A DNA stretch of 64,000 nt, taken from the NCBI RefSeq assembly GCF_017086405.1, contig NZ_CP070974.1, positions 1-64,000 of the forward strand. Reading direction: 5' to 3'. The notes below the pieces were generated by a model. It was given only the letters and a program-made list of their open reading frames with translations. It did no database searches and was not told the origin of the DNA. Below, in pieces: positions 1 through 8,107 of the stretch (its first letter is position 1; each line of letters begins with the position of its first letter). Origin of the DNA: Mycobacterium gordonae (GTDB lineage Bacteria; Actinomycetota; Actinomycetes; Mycobacteriales; Mycobacteriaceae). A program made the translations under genes and the position numbers.

Positions 1-1123
1 CCTGCCGGCGGGTGGTTTGACGTGACCACTCCTCGGCCCGCTGAAGCATGTCCATTTCATCAGCGCCGTACATGATCAGCGCTGCAGGGAACGTGGCGCG
101 CAGCTCGCGGGCGTAGTTCGTGCCGTAGACCGTGTCGAACTGGCACGAAGCCTGCACGGCGATCACCAGGTTGACTCCCAGGCCGCGCCCCTCGGAGACG
201 TGCCGGCGCAAAGCGGGCATCGGCGCGACGTTGCAGGCCTCGTCGATCACCATCAACAGACGGTGCAGCATCTCCTTGCGGGCAGTCTTTCCTCGCCATG
301 TCCGCACCAAATGTTCCAGCAGCGTCACAGCAGCGCCGGCGATCGACCCCTCGGGAGACGCCAAGATGAAAAGCGTCGCATCGGGCTGGTCTAGGAACGA
401 GGCGTCAAACGGTGGAGCAGTTATCCCGCGTAGGCCCAGTCGCATCCACGGGCTCACCGCTTTGCGCATCGTCAACGCGATGCTGTCGCGTTGCTTGGCG
501 TCCATGTCCAACGTCCGCTTCAGCCCGTTGCGGAACAGCGGGATGTCCTTGACGTATCGCGCTGCGCTGTGCCAGCCCGGTGCCTCGGGATCGGTCTTAC
601 TTTTTTTGACATTGTCGACGGCCAGCAACACCCACTCAATCCCTCTGCCGGTGCAGCGCGGGGACGCCGCGTACAACATCGCCGCCAGCGGGGCCTCGGT
701 GTTGGACTCCCACACCCCTCCGTCGGAGACCTGATCGACACCAGACCCCATTCCCACCGCCGACATCTGCATCATCGTGTTGGCAACGGTGACAGCCTCA
801 TCCGGTGCCGTGATCAGTGCCGTCGGATCAAACGAACGTGTCTGGACGTCAAGTGGATATGTCGGAAAGTAATCTGGTCGCAGGTCAATGATTTGCTTTG
901 GCCCCCAACGGCGTTGGCTGATCAGCCACATCAGGTCATCCTTGGAGGACACCGCGACTGCAGGCCCACCCCACAGCGTCGCGGCCGGCGCCAGAACTCC
1001 GGTGGTCTTGCCGGTTTCTGTCGGCGCGGACACCAGGACATGCGCCGGTGCTTCGGCCAACACCCATTTTTGGTCGTCATCGCGCACAAAGCCGGCGTAC
1101 GGGGAGGCGAGTCGACCGGCCAT
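1..1123 (-). CDS. Type IV coupling protein (VirD4/TraG/TraD-like ATPase), 3' end beyond window
   Basis: Translating the minus strand from ATG 1123 gives an open frame to the window edge, so the C-terminus is missing. About 40 residues in is a Walker A-like APTETGKTTG, with E where most family members have G-S. Later comes Walker B LLMVIDEACN followed by the NVAPMPALRRHVSEGRG stretch typical of TraG/VirD4 coupling proteins. Coupling proteins are hexameric membrane-linked ATPases that bring the relaxase-DNA complex to the T4SS channel. No transmembrane segment is present in this frame; the start overlaps the stop of the upstream membrane ORF (TGATG), so the membrane part is probably supplied by that gene. 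Family assignment is confident; the split arrangement is discussed under findings. Confidence 0.9.
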   Translation of the reverse strand, partial: MAGRLASPYAGFVRDDDQKWVLAEAPAHVLVSAPTETGKTTGVLAPAATLWGGPAVAVSSKDDLMWLISQRRWGPKQIIDLRPDYFPTYPLDVQTRSFDPTALITAPDEAVTVANTMMQMSAVGMGSGVDQVSDGGVWESNTEAPLAAMLYAASPRCTGRGIEWVLLAVDNVKKSKTDPEAPGWHSAARYVKDIPLFRNGLKRTLDMDAKQRDSIALTMRKAVSPWMRLGLRGITAPPFDASFLDQPDATLFILASPEGSIAGAAVTLLEHLVRTWRGKTARKEMLHRLLMVIDEACNVAPMPALRRHVSEGRGLGVNLVIAVQASCQFDTVYGTNYARELRATFPAALIMYGADEMDMLQRAEEWSRQTTRRQ

Positions 1124-1413
1124 CAGTGGGGCTCTCTTCCTGGCGGGGTGGCGTCACCGTCTTCTGGGTCATCCCGCGTCGGGAATATCCCGGGACCGGT
1201 CATGTCGTCGGCCTCGAACCCGAAATCGACGTCGTCGGCTTTGGCCGGTGGGCGCATCGGCCACCAGTCGCGTGCTCCGTCCACTGCCAGCCAGCCCTCC
1301 AGGATCCCGTAAATCCCTGCCGTCAGCAGCGCAGCGGGCAGCTGGGCCAGCGCCCACGGAACGCCAATCGCGTCATCCAGGTATTGGCTGGGTCCGAGCG
1401 CCATCACCATCAT
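1123..1413 (-). CDS. Small membrane ORF, probably the 3' part of the coupling-protein membrane partner
   Basis: A 96-residue frame with one clear hydrophobic helix (GVPWALAQLPAALLTAGIYG) and an acidic, proline-rich tail. Its stop overlaps the coupling-protein ATG (TGATG), implying translational coupling. Its own start has no Shine-Dalgarno sequence and lies 41 nt inside the upstream ORF (1373-1789). Reading through from that ORF with a one-base shift at the five-C run (plus-strand GGGGG, 1419-1423) gives a continuous hydrophobic segment, so the two ORFs may be one gene of about 220 residues interrupted by an indel. Function inferred: membrane anchor for the coupling ATPase. Confidence 0.55.
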   Translation of the reverse strand: MMVMALGPSQYLDDAIGVPWALAQLPAALLTAGIYGILEGWLAVDGARDWWPMRPPAKADDVDFGFEADDMTGPGIFPTRDDPEDGDATPPGREPH

Positions 1414-1789
1414 TGGTAGGGGGCCCGACGATGGCGGCCGACCACATGAATCCTGCGATAGGGTACGAGCGCAGCTCGCCGGGTATTAGCTGAACGACAG
1501 TTATCGACATCAGCTTGCCCAAGGGCCAACCCGCCGGAGCCAGCACGGCCGCCGACATAAAAATGGCCCAGTCAAGCATGGCGTACGGCGTATTAACGGG
1601 TCGCATGTACCACGGATGAATCACGTCATCATCCGCAGGATCAGGACGCGCACCAGTTAAAACGCCGTCGCGCCGACGTATATCGCGCGCTAAGATTTCT
1701 GCGCGCCTTTTTTGGAATATAAAAGTCCGTTGATTACGGGCGATCCATTGACGGCGGATCTCGTCGTACTTGTCAGCACCAGCAGGCAT
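1373..1789 (-). CDS. Membrane protein next to coupling protein (5' part of a possibly split gene)
   Basis: 138 residues. A basic N-terminal cytoplasmic region (QKRRAEILARDIRRRD) is followed by two hydrophobic segments near residues 70-95 and 108-125, then an abrupt hydrophilic end (GPPTNDGDGARTQPIPG) that looks like out-of-frame sequence. The start overlaps the end of the upstream HTH-like gene by 17 nt. Position between regulator and coupling ATPase suggests a membrane partner of the T4SS coupling protein. I do not recognise a named family. Confidence 0.6.
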   Translation of the reverse strand: MPAGADKYDEIRRQWIARNQRTFIFQKRRAEILARDIRRRDGVLTGARPDPADDDVIHPWYMRPVNTPYAMLDWAIFMSAAVLAPAGWPLGKLMSITVVQLIPGELRSYPIAGFMWSAAIVGPPTNDGDGARTQPIPG

Positions 1790-2207
1790 CAGCGCCGCCC
1801 CTAACCGCTCCTACTGGCTCAGTGTAGAAGTCCTCCAAACGATGCGCGACATCCAACAGGAAATTCCTCAACTCTTCTGCGCACCGCCCGATTCCCGCGC
1901 ACTGCGCTTCCTGCCTGGTCGCGCCGATCATCGCTGAACTGGCTGTGAGCAGGTCTGATACGCGCACAGAGGGACTGCCGCCCGCCAGCACCCGGCTGGC
2001 CGATCCCTCCTGCCAGCCAAGCGCATAGTCCAGGCGCGCCAATGACCGCCGCGACAGGCCGCCGCCACGGCGGACTGCCGAACGCAACGTCGCCGGGACC
2101 GGTCCGCCTGCGGCGCCGAGGTCTTCTCGGCTCCACCGCAACTGCGCTAGCCGGTCATCGAGAAAAAAGAGCAACCGGTTCAAACCGTCTGTGGGTACTG
2201 GATGCAC
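1773..2207 (-). CDS. Degenerate XRE-type helix-turn-helix regulator
   Basis: 144 residues from a GTG start. The N-terminal half (LAQLRWSREDLGAAGG then LSRRSLARLDYALGWQ and VLAGGSP) parallels the XRE-like protein at 37416-37967, which has LSRRSREALDRALNW and VLSGGTP at the same spacing. That identifies a helix-turn-helix-type N-terminal domain, although the recognition-helix region is less typical here. The C-terminal half is helical and unrecognised. It is first in the minus-strand coupling-protein operon and divergent from the T4SS operon at 2305, a good position for a transfer regulator. Function is inference. Confidence 0.6.
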   Translation of the reverse strand: MHPVPTDGLNRLLFFLDDRLAQLRWSREDLGAAGGPVPATLRSAVRRGGGLSRRSLARLDYALGWQEGSASRVLAGGSPSVRVSDLLTASSAMIGATRQEAQCAGIGRCAEELRNFLLDVAHRLEDFYTEPVGAVRGGADACWC

Positions 2208-2304
2208 GCAAAAGACAGTAGCAACGGCTTCGGCGATTTCTCTACGGCCGTCGAATATTAATGCGGCCGCCCTTAAGCTGACTCAAAGTAAGGAGGTAAG
2301 GCAC
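2208..2304. promoter_or_regulatory. Divergent promoter region of the two transfer operons
   Basis: The 97 bp between the divergent regulator (start 2207) and the first plus-strand T4SS gene. It ends with an exceptionally strong Shine-Dalgarno AAGGAGGT (2290-2297), seven bases before ATG 2305. The sequence is AT-richer than its surroundings. No promoter boxes could be assigned with confidence. Confidence 0.45.
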
Positions 2305-2607
2305 ATGAAATCAACGGTCGTCATGGTTGGCTTCGGTGGGATACGAGAATCGGCGACGGTCATCCAACCAACGCGCAGCATCGCCCCGCTTCGCCGCGTC
2401 GAGGCTTTGCTAGCTGCACGCATGTCCTGTACGCCGATACTGGCAGCCCCGCGTTGGCGACCGTTGCGGTCTGCTCAGTTTCATCACAGACCAAGACGGC
2501 GCTGGCTGCGGATCGCAGTCGGTGCCGCCGGCCTGCCGCCCCGCACCGATCGGCTGTCCGCATCGGCGCACACGACTGTCACACCGGTGGACCCGGTGCA
2601 TCCATGA
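2305..2607 (+). CDS. Hypothetical protein at head of T4SS operon (frame uncertain)
   Basis: The frame is chosen because of the strong AAGGAGGT seven bases upstream, and because its stop overlaps ATG 2604 of the next gene (ATGA). The first ~45 residues look protein-like (VVMVGFGGIRES, RRVEALLAARM). The rest is arginine-rich and looks out of frame. The alternative plus frame over 2430-2520 encodes a more natural stretch (SPALATVAVCSVSSQTKT) that runs into the next gene, so one base may be missing near 2430 and the two could be one protein. No family recognised. Confidence 0.35.
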   Translation: MKSTVVMVGFGGIRESATVIQPTRSIAPLRRVEALLAARMSCTPILAAPRWRPLRSAQFHHRPRRRWLRIAVGAAGLPPRTDRLSASAHTTVTPVDPVHP

Positions 2608-3779
2608 AAGACACCATCGCCAATTCTCAGCAGGTCTGGGACAGCACTGAGGGATGGCTCGGCGAGAAGGTTCAGAGTGGTCCACGCGCCAGCTCTAGCG
2701 AAGCGCAGTCAGATGACCCCGAACCCGCTGGGCAGGAACTCCGCGACGAGGTTGACGACTCGGTGGGTGACGACGGCTGCTTTCCCTGCGCGCCGATCGC
2801 CTTGGAAGCAGATGATCACAACGGTGCCGATGGCGAAGTTGTCTCTGTCAGTGGGGATGACGACGGGTTCGGCGTCGAGCCGGTCGCCGCCCAGGCTGAC
2901 GGTGAAGGTGGTGATCAAGGCAGGGTGGTCACGGTTGGAGGCGACGACTTGCAGCCCTCCGTCGACACCGTTGAGCCCACCTCTGAATCTCCGCGATACA
3001 ACCGGGTAATCGCCTTAGGTTTTGTGGCGGTGACCGTCGTGGCCAGCCTCGTCGTCGGCGGGATGCTGGTGGTCATGCGGCACCGACCGCATACCGACGA
3101 CCAGGACCGTGCCGCCCATCCCAGCACTCAGGTGAGTATCGTCGCCGCGCCCACCACCACCGCCGGTGCCGCCGCCAGCGGCCCGGACGCCGCCATCCCC
3201 TACAGCGCCACTGCTGTCGGATGCCTGCCGGGATCCACTGCGGCGCAATCGGTGGCAGGAACCGACCCCACCCAAGCATGGGTCTGCGTCCACGGCGGCA
3301 TCGTCGGTCAGCACCTCGTCCTCAATCTGGGCCGCACCATGGTCATCACCGGGGTTTCCATAACGCCGGGCTGGGTAGGCAGCGACGCCTCCGGAGCCGA
3401 CCAATGGTTGCAGCACCAAGTGATCAAACGACTGCAGTGGAGCTTCAACGACTCTCCCCCGACTGTCGTCCCGCAAGAGACCCACGCGGTGCACGGTGAA
3501 GCCCCTCAAGCGTTGCCGGGCCGTGGCGTATTGGCTTCACGAATCATCCTGCTGGTCCTCGAAACCGGCCGCGCACCAGCCGAAACGGCACCCACCTCAA
3601 CACCCAACCCCACTGCCGGATCAGGGGGGCTGCTCGGAGAGGTCCTCGGGCCGACGCCAGCAGGGGAGGCATCACCCACACCCACGGCCAGCCTGCCCGC
3701 AGATCAATCCCACACCGACCCCGCCGACAACACATTCGCGGTGTCCTCGATCAGAATCTTCGGCCACCCACCCCAGTAA
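2604..3779 (+). CDS. Membrane-anchored protein with extracytoplasmic discoidin/NADase-type glycan-binding-like domain
   Basis: 391 residues from ATG 2604. An acidic low-complexity cytoplasmic N-terminus of about 130 residues precedes one transmembrane helix (VIALGFVAVTVVASLVVGGM), a Thr/Ala linker, then an extracytoplasmic domain. That domain has the pattern CVHGGIVGQHLVLNLG, MVITGVSITPGW, HQVIKRLQWSFND and a final FAVSSIRIFG, the beta-sandwich signature of F5/8 type C or NADase-type glycan-binding domains. A Pro/Thr-rich insert precedes the last strand. It sits first or second in the T4SS operon. I infer a structural or cell-envelope-binding role in transfer; fold assignment is by pattern only. 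Confidence 0.7.
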   Translation: MKDTIANSQQVWDSTEGWLGEKVQSGPRASSSEAQSDDPEPAGQELRDEVDDSVGDDGCFPCAPIALEADDHNGADGEVVSVSGDDDGFGVEPVAAQADGEGGDQGRVVTVGGDDLQPSVDTVEPTSESPRYNRVIALGFVAVTVVASLVVGGMLVVMRHRPHTDDQDRAAHPSTQVSIVAAPTTTAGAAASGPDAAIPYSATAVGCLPGSTAAQSVAGTDPTQAWVCVHGGIVGQHLVLNLGRTMVITGVSITPGWVGSDASGADQWLQHQVIKRLQWSFNDSPPTVVPQETHAVHGEAPQALPGRGVLASRIILLVLETGRAPAETAPTSTPNPTAGSGGLLGEVLGPTPAGEASPTPTASLPADQSHTDPADNTFAVSSIRIFGHPPQ

Positions 3780-3790
3780 AGGGCTCCCCC

Positions 3791-4714
3791 ATGATGACCA
3801 ACACCTGGCGCAAGCGCCTCGAACACAGCCACACACTGCTGCGCCGAGCGGCGTCGGCGGTCGGCATCGGCTCCTGCGCAATAGTGGCGATCGCCACCAT
3901 CTGGGGCTGGATTACCGACGAACCCATCGACGTCGCAGGCCCGGCCCGCACCGCCGTCAACCGCACTGCGCTGATCGGTTCCTACGCCCAGGACTGCGTC
4001 ACACGATGGTTGACGGCTACCCAAGCCGACCAACAATCACTGCACGAGTGCTGGACGCTGCGTGACCCGCTACGGTTGCCCACCACACCTGCGTTTGTCG
4101 TGAACTCGCCTGCCGTATCAGCAGTTACGCTCGTCAGCGACACGGGCGAAACCCAACAGTGGAGTGTCGTCGTCTCCGTGTCCGAACGTCCCTTCCAAGC
4201 CGCAACCCCCCGCACCACCTACTACCGGCTCCCCGTCGTTTACACCAGCTACGGGGTGCGCGCCAGCGCACTACCGGCCCGTGTCAACGGCCCGGGCGCC
4301 GGCGCAGATGCCCCGCTGGGGTACCCCGCGACCCTCCCTGATACCTCGCCGGCCTTCACCACAGTCGCCGGATTCCTCACCAGCTACCTCACCGCAAGCG
4401 GCGGACTGGAGCGATACGTCACGCCGACCTCCGGGCTGCTGCCGGCGGCCGACTACCGATCCGTGCAACTGACCCGGCTGACCGCCAACCGCAACACCCC
4501 CGACCACGACGTACCCGCCGAGGGCACCACGCTGCACGTCCTGGCCGCGGCCAGCGCCGTCACTAACCAATTCGCGCCTCTGCAACTGGACTACCCCATC
4601 GTGCTGACGGTGACCAGCGGCCGATGGACAGTCTCAGCGCTCGACTACGCACCACTGCTAGCGGAGAGCGCTGAACTGACCCCCGTCATCCCCGCCGCCG
4701 CTGCACCGCGGTAA
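3791..4714 (+). CDS. TcpC-like conjugal transfer protein (VirB8-like)
   Basis: 307 residues. A short cytoplasmic segment and one membrane helix (SAVGIGSCAIVAIATIWGWI) are followed by an extracytoplasmic part with two similar alpha/beta segments. The segment near residues 190-300 (FLTSYLTASGGLERYVTP, then LDYPIVLTVTSGRWTVSALDY) is typical of the TcpC/Orf13 family of Gram-positive T4SS, whose NTF2-like domains resemble VirB8. Such proteins form the periplasm-side core of the transfer channel. It begins 11 bp after the previous gene and precedes the pilin-like gene. Family named from pattern and context. Confidence 0.8.
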   Translation: MMTNTWRKRLEHSHTLLRRAASAVGIGSCAIVAIATIWGWITDEPIDVAGPARTAVNRTALIGSYAQDCVTRWLTATQADQQSLHECWTLRDPLRLPTTPAFVVNSPAVSAVTLVSDTGETQQWSVVVSVSERPFQAATPRTTYYRLPVVYTSYGVRASALPARVNGPGAGADAPLGYPATLPDTSPAFTTVAGFLTSYLTASGGLERYVTPTSGLLPAADYRSVQLTRLTANRNTPDHDVPAEGTTLHVLAAASAVTNQFAPLQLDYPIVLTVTSGRWTVSALDYAPLLAESAELTPVIPAAAAPR

Positions 4715-4754
4715 CACCCGCGCCTGCAAAACACCTACAAGAGAAGGAAACCCA

Positions 4755-5048
4755 ATGTATCTCGCCACCTCCACCGCCGCCCCCACTCTGCTCGCGGCCG
4801 CCGACCTCGTCTCGGGCAGCAGATCCCTCTACACCATCGGTGTGGGCGTCCTGGTCATCGGCATCCTGCTCGCCGGCGGCATTCGCGCGGGCGGAGCGTT
4901 CCTCGGTGGACGTATCGGCGAAACCGTTGGCTGGGCGCTGACCGCAGTCGTCGTGGCCGTCATCGTCGGGTCCGGCTACGCCATCTACACATCGGCCAAG
5001 CACACCGTGGACCGCACCGGTATCACCACCGGCCAATTCGGGCAGTAA
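4755..5048 (+). CDS. Small two-helix membrane protein, VirB2/pilin-like
   Basis: 97 residues with a good Shine-Dalgarno (AGAAGGAAA) upstream. There are two hydrophobic helices (GVGVLVIGILLAGGI and WALTAVVVAVIVGSGYAI) separated by a short Gly/Arg loop, the topology of T4SS pilin-like VirB2/TrbC subunits. It lies between the VirB8-like and VirB4-like genes and is followed by a strong hairpin, which would suit a subunit needed in excess. Assignment is by size, topology and position. Confidence 0.65.
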   Translation: MYLATSTAAPTLLAAADLVSGSRSLYTIGVGVLVIGILLAGGIRAGGAFLGGRIGETVGWALTAVVVAVIVGSGYAIYTSAKHTVDRTGITTGQFGQ

Positions 5049-5068
5049 CCCCAGTCCCCCTGCCGCGA

Positions 5069-5101
5069 GCGCGGGCCGCACATGGCGGCTCGCGCCCGCG
5101 C
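5069..5101 (+). promoter_or_regulatory. GC-rich nested hairpin between pilin-like gene and virB4
   Basis: GCGCGGGC at 5069-5076 pairs with GCCCGCGC at 5094-5101, with a smaller CCGC/GCGG stem inside. There is no T-run, so a full terminator is unlikely. An mRNA-stabilising or partial attenuation structure that lets the pilin-like gene be expressed above the downstream ATPase is the simplest reading. Confidence 0.5.
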
Positions 5102-5131
5102 ACTATCTCTTGCGTCACAGAGGAATTGGCC

Positions 5132-8107
5132 ATGGTTGAGTCAGCCCAAATGTTCAAAGGTGTTCACGACACACCCGTCTACACCGACATCCTGCTCAAA
5201 AAGCCGCTACGGCTTGGGGTGGCCATCAGCCTCTACGGCGGCGGCGGGCTGACCGTTGCGCTCACCGTGCTCATGCTCGACTCCGGGCACGCCCGCACCA
5301 CCTTGATCTACGGGGTGCTGCTCACCACAATCGCCGCCGGCATCGCGGCCCTGATGCCACGAGGACGGCCGACGCTGCGCTTTCGGCTGCGCAGCTGGTG
5401 GCGGGTGCTTCGACCCCAGTCCACCTCGAGCACCGACAACCCGCTGCTCGCCCCGCCGCACACCATCACCGCCAACCTCAGCTTCACCAATCACGGCGTG
5501 TACGCGCACTACTTGCTCAGCGGGCTCCCCTACTTCCTGCAATCCACCAAACGCCGCGTCGGGGTAGCCGACCGCCACCAAGTCCTGGCCCGCGAAATCC
5601 CCGCCGGCACCTGGATATACGGGCTCTGCGTGCCACAAAACCAGCGTCAACTGTTAGGAGCGATGCTGCACGGCCACCACGACAGCCCATCCTGGGTCCA
5701 CACCTGCACCGCAATGGCCCCCGTCATCGCCGCCGAAGCGCCCCGATCCCGAATCTATTGGCTGTCAATACCGGTCGATGCCGGCCGCGCCGGACACAGC
5801 CCCGTCGGCAGCGCCGCCAAACTCCGTGACTGGGTAATCGGCCGCGACAAAGACTCCGACGACTCCGTTGCCGCCTACCAACGCCTCGGCCACGACATCA
5901 TCACCGCGCTCCCCGAAGAATTCACGCCCACACCCGCCACCGAAGAGATGATCGACTGGTTCTGGCGGCACAACGCCTGGCGCGGGGTGTTCGATCACCC
6001 GCTCCCACCCCATCGCGGCCCAGCACATCACAGCAGCACCCCCTTGCCGGCCGCGGCCTTCGACGAAGGCGACCAACAACACGGCGCAGGCCGGGGGCTG
6101 CCGCTGCGCACAACCGCCGCAGGTCTGACAACAGCCGCAATCATCGCGGCGACGGCCGAGCTCCCCGTCCTCGCGTTGCTCCTCGCCGCTACCGTCGCCG
6201 CCCTGACCCTCGGCTGGTCTCTCGGGATACGCCGAATCCCCTCATGGGCCAAGACACTGCGGATCTCTAGCCCCGACGGCCTCTACTCCGACAGCTACCA
6301 AGCGATTCTGCCCGTCGTGGACATGCCCAGAGCCGGCATCATCTTCCCCGGCTCAGAGTTCCTGCAGGCCCTCGATGACCTCGACACCACAGCCACATTC
6401 GACTTCGCCATCAACCTCGTCCCACGAAGCCGCGAAATGGAATTCGTACGCAACGACCGCGCCAAAGGCAACATCAACGATCAATTCACTCAGCGCCGCG
6501 ACGTCCGCAACGGTGACGCCGAACTCATCACCACAGCCCGCCAGCTCGCCGAATACAACCGCCAACTCGCCGACAACATTGACGAACGCCCCCTTGAAGC
6601 CGCTTTCCTCATCGCCGTGGGCGCCCCCGACGCGAAAGCCCTCGACTACAGCATCAAACGACTACGCGAAGAACTCACCGGGTCCGGACAGATCGCTATC
6701 CGCCATTACCACGGGGCACAAACCCGGCTCTGGTCCGCGTTCAACCCCGGCGTACCCAACCACAAAAGCGGCGTGGACCAATTCGCCCAACCAACCACCA
6801 CCAAGAAATGGTCGAGGTTCGTCCCCATCACGTCCTCCATGGTCGGCAACACCACCGGAATCCTGTTGGGCTTCAACACCAGCACCGCGCTAAGCAGCGC
6901 AGTGCTGCTCGACTTGCCCGGCACCGCCCGGCGCAACCGCAATCCCTGCCTGGTGTGCAGCGGAGCCCTCGGCTACGGCAAGTCCTATGCCGCCAAACGC
7001 ATCACCCGCGCCGAGATTCAGCGCGGCGCACAAGTATTCATCGTCGACCCAGGCACCGAATGGGACGACGCACTCACCGATGTCCCCAACAAAGCCGTCA
7101 TCGACATGGCCGGAAACCAATTCAGCTGCGACCCGCTGCGCACCTTCCCCGACGCTGTCGCCGGCGGTTACTGGCTGGACTACATGATCCCCATGATGGG
7201 GTTGGACTCCACCACCATCGGCGTACAGCGGCTACGCGCGCTGCTCGAACCCGACGCCCGCCGAAGGTTCGGCATCACCAGCACCGCCGCTCTGATGACC
7301 TACATCGCTGCCATCCAAGCCCCCGCCTGCGACGACACCCGCCCACCACAGGTCGCCGCGCTCGCCGCTGACCTTGCCCCCATCCTGGCAGCCCTCACAT
7401 CATGGGCCACTTACGACTTCACCACCGCAATCTTCGATGACACCCTGGCCGTGCCCGACTTGAACAGCCTCGACGTCACCGTCTGGCTCACCGGCAGCCT
7501 CGACCTGCCCAGTGCCGAGGAAATGACCACCCCGCACCTCTACAACGGCCTCTCAGACCGCAAACGCGCGTCCGTGGCCATCTACGGCATGCTCGTACGG
7601 CTGGCCCGCGTCAGCTTCTTCGCCAACAAACAACGCTTCGGGCTCATCGTCCTCGAAGAAGCCGCCGCCCTGCTCAACTCCCGCGCCGGCGCCGACGACG
7701 CCCACCTGATCAGCCGTCGGGCTCGCAAGCACTACACCGGTTTGTTGATCATCACCCAAGACCCCGTCGCCGACCTGGCCCTGATGGGTGACAAATTCAT
7801 CACCCAACAACTGATCATGCCGTTCGAAAACGAAGACCTAGCAAAACAAGTCGCCACCAAGGTCGGCATCCGCGCCGATGACTACGGCGACATCGAAGAA
7901 TTCTTCCTCGCTCAACCCAGCCCCGCGGAAATGCGCGACCCGACAGCCTTTGACGACGACACAGCAGGCGGCGTCGACCGCGGCAGCCGCAAAGGACTCG
8001 GCTTCTTCGTCGACGAGTTCCGGCGCAAATCGCCTATCCGAGTAGTGGCCGAACCCGACCAGGCCATACATGCCGCCTACGACACCACGCCCGGACGGGT
8101 CGCATGA
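5132..8107 (+). CDS. VirB4-like T4SS ATPase with N-terminal membrane segment
   Basis: About 991 residues. ATG 5132 is preferred over TTG 5126 because AGAGGA lies seven bases upstream. The N-terminus carries two helices (LGVAISLYGGGGLTVALTVL and TTLIYGVLLTTIAAGIAAL), like a fused PrgI/VirB3 segment; another pair lies near residues 325-375. The ATPase domain has Walker A GALGYGKSYA near residue 611 and Walker B FGLIVLEEAAALL near 836, then ARKHYTGLLIITQDP. VirB4 proteins energise assembly and substrate passage of the T4SS. The last codons overlap the next gene (ATGA), so the two are coupled. Confidence 0.93.
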   Translation: MVESAQMFKGVHDTPVYTDILLKKPLRLGVAISLYGGGGLTVALTVLMLDSGHARTTLIYGVLLTTIAAGIAALMPRGRPTLRFRLRSWWRVLRPQSTSSTDNPLLAPPHTITANLSFTNHGVYAHYLLSGLPYFLQSTKRRVGVADRHQVLAREIPAGTWIYGLCVPQNQRQLLGAMLHGHHDSPSWVHTCTAMAPVIAAEAPRSRIYWLSIPVDAGRAGHSPVGSAAKLRDWVIGRDKDSDDSVAAYQRLGHDIITALPEEFTPTPATEEMIDWFWRHNAWRGVFDHPLPPHRGPAHHSSTPLPAAAFDEGDQQHGAGRGLPLRTTAAGLTTAAIIAATAELPVLALLLAATVAALTLGWSLGIRRIPSWAKTLRISSPDGLYSDSYQAILPVVDMPRAGIIFPGSEFLQALDDLDTTATFDFAINLVPRSREMEFVRNDRAKGNINDQFTQRRDVRNGDAELITTARQLAEYNRQLADNIDERPLEAAFLIAVGAPDAKALDYSIKRLREELTGSGQIAIRHYHGAQTRLWSAFNPGVPNHKSGVDQFAQPTTTKKWSRFVPITSSMVGNTTGILLGFNTSTALSSAVLLDLPGTARRNRNPCLVCSGALGYGKSYAAKRITRAEIQRGAQVFIVDPGTEWDDALTDVPNKAVIDMAGNQFSCDPLRTFPDAVAGGYWLDYMIPMMGLDSTTIGVQRLRALLEPDARRRFGITSTAALMTYIAAIQAPACDDTRPPQVAALAADLAPILAALTSWATYDFTTAIFDDTLAVPDLNSLDVTVWLTGSLDLPSAEEMTTPHLYNGLSDRKRASVAIYGMLVRLARVSFFANKQRFGLIVLEEAAALLNSRAGADDAHLISRRARKHYTGLLIITQDPVADLALMGDKFITQQLIMPFENEDLAKQVATKVGIRADDYGDIEEFFLAQPSPAEMRDPTAFDDDTAGGVDRGSRKGLGFFVDEFRRKSPIRVVAEPDQAIHAAYDTTPGRVA

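Noticed and set aside
2454..2603. Upstream extension of the discoidin-like gene
   Set aside because: No ribosome site and it overlaps the better-supported frame from 2305; kept only as a possible frameshift, noted in the feature.
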